From NCBI GenBank assembly GCA_005239795.1, contig SBBH01000185.1, forward strand, positions 1-7,982: DNA of 7,982 nt. The letters are read 5' to 3'. A program made the translations under genes and the position numbers. This document shows, one piece after another, positions 6,530 through 7,982 of the stretch (the stretch's first letter is position 1; every line of letters starts with the position of its first letter). Under the pieces are notes generated by a model that was given only the letters and a program-made list of their open reading frames with translations, did not search any database and had not been told where the DNA came from. This DNA comes from Planctomycetales bacterium (GTDB lineage Bacteria > Planctomycetota > SBBH01).

Positions 6530-6565
6530 CCATCAAACACAGAAGTTATTCCTGCACGGCCCCTT
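6530..6565 (-). repeat. 36-bp repeat, copy D (right outer arm)
   Basis: This is the inverted partner of 4707-4742 (33/36, with 21 identical bases at 6530-6550). Its AAGGGGCCGTGC end overlaps the TAA stop of the truncated GT39-type pseudogene by two bases, so the broken gene stops exactly where the repeat begins. Confidence 0.9.
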
Positions 6566-6905
6566 AAAAGTGGACGTCGTCGAAGATTGCGTGTGCGAAG
6601 CGGCCGATCAGGACGAGGAGCAGGAGGCCCGCCGTCAAATCCGGAATGCGGACGGCCCACTCGTTGAATCCGAAAATCGACGTCGTGAAGTAATACAGGA
6701 AGTGGAGAAGCATATGGTCGTCGCCGTCGACATTGAGGAATGGGATTGCCCGCAGTGGCACACGCCCGTGGTGCGTCAGGGTTAAAAGCTCGTCGTGTCA
6801 GAATCCCACGCTGATCATGTGGAACCGCAAAGCGAACCCCAGAAGAAGCAGGAGGACCATGGGGAGCCGGGAGGAGCGAGAGGGGCCTAGAAGAGTGTCT
6901 TCCAC
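6564..6905 (-). pseudogene. Broken GT39 (ArnT/PMT-like) membrane glycosyltransferase, N-terminal remnant
   Basis: From a GTG at 6905 the minus strand encodes a first membrane helix (PMVLLLLLGFALRFHMISVGF), then an in-frame TGA at 6800-6798. In the same frame it continues as HDELLTLTHHGRVPLRAIP, DDHMLLHFLYYFTTSIFG, EWAVRIPDL and a second helix, ending at TAA 6566-6564. This is the start of a GT39-type GT-C transferase: the helix, then a W-x-D-E loop whose acid binds the catalytic metal or lipid-phosphate sugar, then HP/HMLLHF and an aligned WAVRIP segment. The TGA sits where the family usually has tryptophan (TGG), so one base change would restore it. Only about 112 residues remain of a protein usually above 450. 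The cut coincides with repeat copy D. It is convergent with the DUF2079 gene. An assembly error could explain the TGA but not the truncation. Confidence 0.7.
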
Positions 6906-7115
6906 GGCGCGCGCAGTATACTGACGGTGTGTCGTGTCCAGCGAAGCTGCTGCAGGCCAGGGGGGGGAAGTCCTCACCGGGGCCAGGATCGGGCCGTACC
7001 ATGAAGGGCATCGATTTTTATTCATGCATCGCGAAAACCGTATGAGGAGAGATCTCATCTGTTTAAATGAGAGGCACAGGGGCGGCCCGGCTAGGGCCTT
7101 AGCCCACGTTTAAGC
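6906..7115. other. Intergenic region between the GT39 remnant and the dUTPase-like gene
   Basis: About 210 bases without a supported gene. It holds the 10-bp palindrome CAGTATACTG (6914-6923), an eight-G run (6960-6967), and weak hairpins TCTCAT/ATGAGA near 7045-7066 and GGCTA/TAGCC near 7088-7103. Divergent promoters for the pseudogene and the dUTPase-like gene would be expected here, but no convincing -35/-10 pair is visible. Confidence 0.5.
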
Positions 7116-7499
7116 ATGGATCGCCTGGAGGAAATCTTCGCCCTTCAGAAATCGCTCAACAAGCGAATCGGCGTCGACACCGACGCCTTGGCAAACGATC
7201 CGGAGCGCCAGAAGGAATGGATTCTCAATTACTGCCGGGCGATGAGCCAGGAGGTCGCGGAGCTCACCGACTCCGTCCCCTGGAAATGGTGGGCGCGCTA
7301 CCAAAAATTCGATTTCGAGAATGCCAAGGTGGAGGTCATTGATCTCCTGCATTTTCTGGTCTCCGCCGCGCAGATCCTAGGAATGTCGGCCGAAGAGATG
7401 CACCGCCTCTACACAAAAAAACACGAGGTCAATCACAAGCGCCAGGACGCCGGCTATGCCGTGAAGGACGAGAGCGACAGCCGGGGACTGGCCGAGTAA
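7116..7499 (+). CDS. Dimeric dUTPase-like / MazG-type NTP pyrophosphohydrolase
   Basis: This 127-residue, mainly helical protein fits the dUTPase_2 family of the all-alpha NTP pyrophosphatases. The metal-binding acids are visible as E46-x-x-E49 (QEVAELTDS) and E73-x-x-D76 (KVEVIDLLHFL). Between them is VPWKWW (54-59), and the C-terminal NHKRQDAGY (106-114) and KDESDSR segments are typical of this group. It probably hydrolyses dUTP to dUMP and pyrophosphate, keeping uracil out of DNA and feeding thymidylate synthesis. Other nucleotides are possible, as the superfamily varies in substrate. The protein starts MDRLEEIFALQKSLNKRIGV with no clear Shine-Dalgarno upstream. It is 34 bp ahead of rarA on the same strand, so co-transcription is likely. 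Length is complete for a compact member. Confidence 0.82.
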   Translation: MDRLEEIFALQKSLNKRIGVDTDALANDPERQKEWILNYCRAMSQEVAELTDSVPWKWWARYQKFDFENAKVEVIDLLHFLVSAAQILGMSAEEMHRLYTKKHEVNHKRQDAGYAVKDESDSRGLAE

Positions 7500-7508
7500 C
7501 CCCCCCCA

Positions 7509-7535
7509 ATGTGTTTCAGGTTCTGTCTGACACAT
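7509..7535 (+). promoter_or_regulatory. Small hairpin overlapping the rarA start
   Basis: ATGTGT (7509-7514) pairs with ACACAT (7530-7535), then after a two-base bulge CAG pairs with CTG around a seven-base loop. It includes the first two bases of the ATG at 7534. It could limit translation initiation from that ATG and favour the in-frame ATG at 7540, or be chance. An eight-C run (7500-7507) precedes it. Confidence 0.3.
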
Positions 7536-7982
7536 GAAAATGGATCTCTTCGACGCGCCGCTCTCTGAAAAAATCGCCAAGGATGCGCCGCTTGCAGACC
7601 GGATGCGGCCGCGGGCCCTGAACGAATTTCTCGGCCAGACCCATCTCCTGGCGTCGGGGAAGATCCTGCAGCGCTTGATCGACGCCGGCGAGATCCCCTC
7701 GATGATCTTTTGGGGGCCGCCGGGATGCGGCAAGACGAGCCTAGCGCGCCTCATGGCGAGAACCCCCGGCTACCACTTCCTCCAGTTTTCGGCGGTCCTT
7801 TCGGGGGTCAAGGAGGTGCGCGAAGCGATCGAGACGGCCAAGCTCCGGAAGGAGCTTCACAGCGACAAGACGATCCTTTTCGTGGACGAGATCCACCGCT
7901 TCAATAAGGCCCAGCAGGACGCTTTCTTGCCGCATGTCGAGTCGGGTCTGGTTTCCCTGATCGGCGCGACGACCGAAAACCC
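7534..7982 (+). CDS. rarA: Replication-associated recombination protein A (RarA/MgsA), N-terminal part
   Basis: The reading frame is open to the right edge, with 149 codons visible of about 430-450 expected. The segment PLADRMRPRALNEFLGQTHLL (about 19-39) opens the AAA+ module. Walker A is GPPGCGKTS (61-69), SAVLSGVKEVREAIE follows at about 86-100, Walker B is ILFVDEIHRFNKAQQDAFLP (114-133) and sensor 1 is LIGATTEN (142-149). These match RarA, a clamp-loader-like ATPase that forms a tetramer and acts on stalled replication forks and single-stranded DNA gaps. The start is ATG 7534 or the in-frame ATG at 7540; neither has a strong Shine-Dalgarno. It follows the dUTPase-like gene on the same strand. 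Confidence 0.95.
   Translation, partial: MKMDLFDAPLSEKIAKDAPLADRMRPRALNEFLGQTHLLASGKILQRLIDAGEIPSMIFWGPPGCGKTSLARLMARTPGYHFLQFSAVLSGVKEVREAIETAKLRKELHSDKTILFVDEIHRFNKAQQDAFLPHVESGLVSLIGATTEN

Noticed and set aside
6264..6536. A 90-codon minus-strand frame starting within the right repeats
   Set aside because: It is arginine-rich low-complexity sequence antisense to the DUF2079 3' end, with no homology that I recognise.
4707..6565. Insertion sequence or integron cassette with attC site
   Set aside because: There is no transposase or integrase, no evident target duplication, and the repeat ends do not match the GTTRRRY/RYYYAAC attC cores. The structure is kept only as unexplained inverted repeats.
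6798..6800. TGA read as tryptophan (alternative genetic code) or selenocysteine
   Set aside because: The GT9 and desaturase genes in the same window end at TGA at the expected family length, the other genes have no internal TGA, and no selenocysteine insertion element is apparent. A pseudogene fits better.

Overview
The window looks like a chromosomal segment of a GC-rich bacterium, probably a diderm (inference from the heptosyltransferase-like gene). I cannot assign a phylum from sequence alone. There is no rRNA, tRNA, CRISPR array, transposase or phage gene. Most of it is a surface-glycan or glycolipid region, and the right end holds two nucleotide-metabolism and genome-maintenance genes.

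Left part (1-4726): a minus-strand CgeB-like glycosyltransferase, cut by the window edge, diverges from a plus-strand run of three closely spaced genes. These are a GT9 (heptosyltransferase-type) glycosyltransferase, a membrane fatty acid desaturase and a polytopic membrane protein resembling GT-C glycosyltransferases. Gaps of 16 and 22 bp suggest one operon. The mix of soluble transferases, multi-membrane transferases and a desaturase suggests assembly or tailoring of a cell-surface glycan or glycolipid.

Middle (4727-6905): a DUF2079 membrane protein gene (4928-6505) lies inside nested inverted repeats. A 20-bp pair (19/20 identical) sits right at the gene's ends. A 36-bp pair (33/36, with 21 perfect bases) lies outside it. 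The outer repeats supply the last codons and stop of the upstream GT-C-like gene, and two bases of the stop of a broken minus-strand GT39-type glycosyltransferase. That pseudogene also carries an in-frame TGA. Related motif copies lie just upstream of the CgeB-like, GT9 and DUF2079 genes, and another faces a short minus-strand ORF with a good ribosome binding site. This repeat family, placed at glycosyltransferase gene borders, is the most unusual thing here. It may be a shared promoter/leader or a substrate for cassette shuffling or inversion.

Right part (6906-7982): about 210 bp without a gene, then a dimeric dUTPase-like (all-alpha NTP pyrophosphatase) gene and the first 149 codons of rarA (mgsA), a AAA+ ATPase acting at stalled replication forks. 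Both are housekeeping genes with no evident link to the glycan genes.
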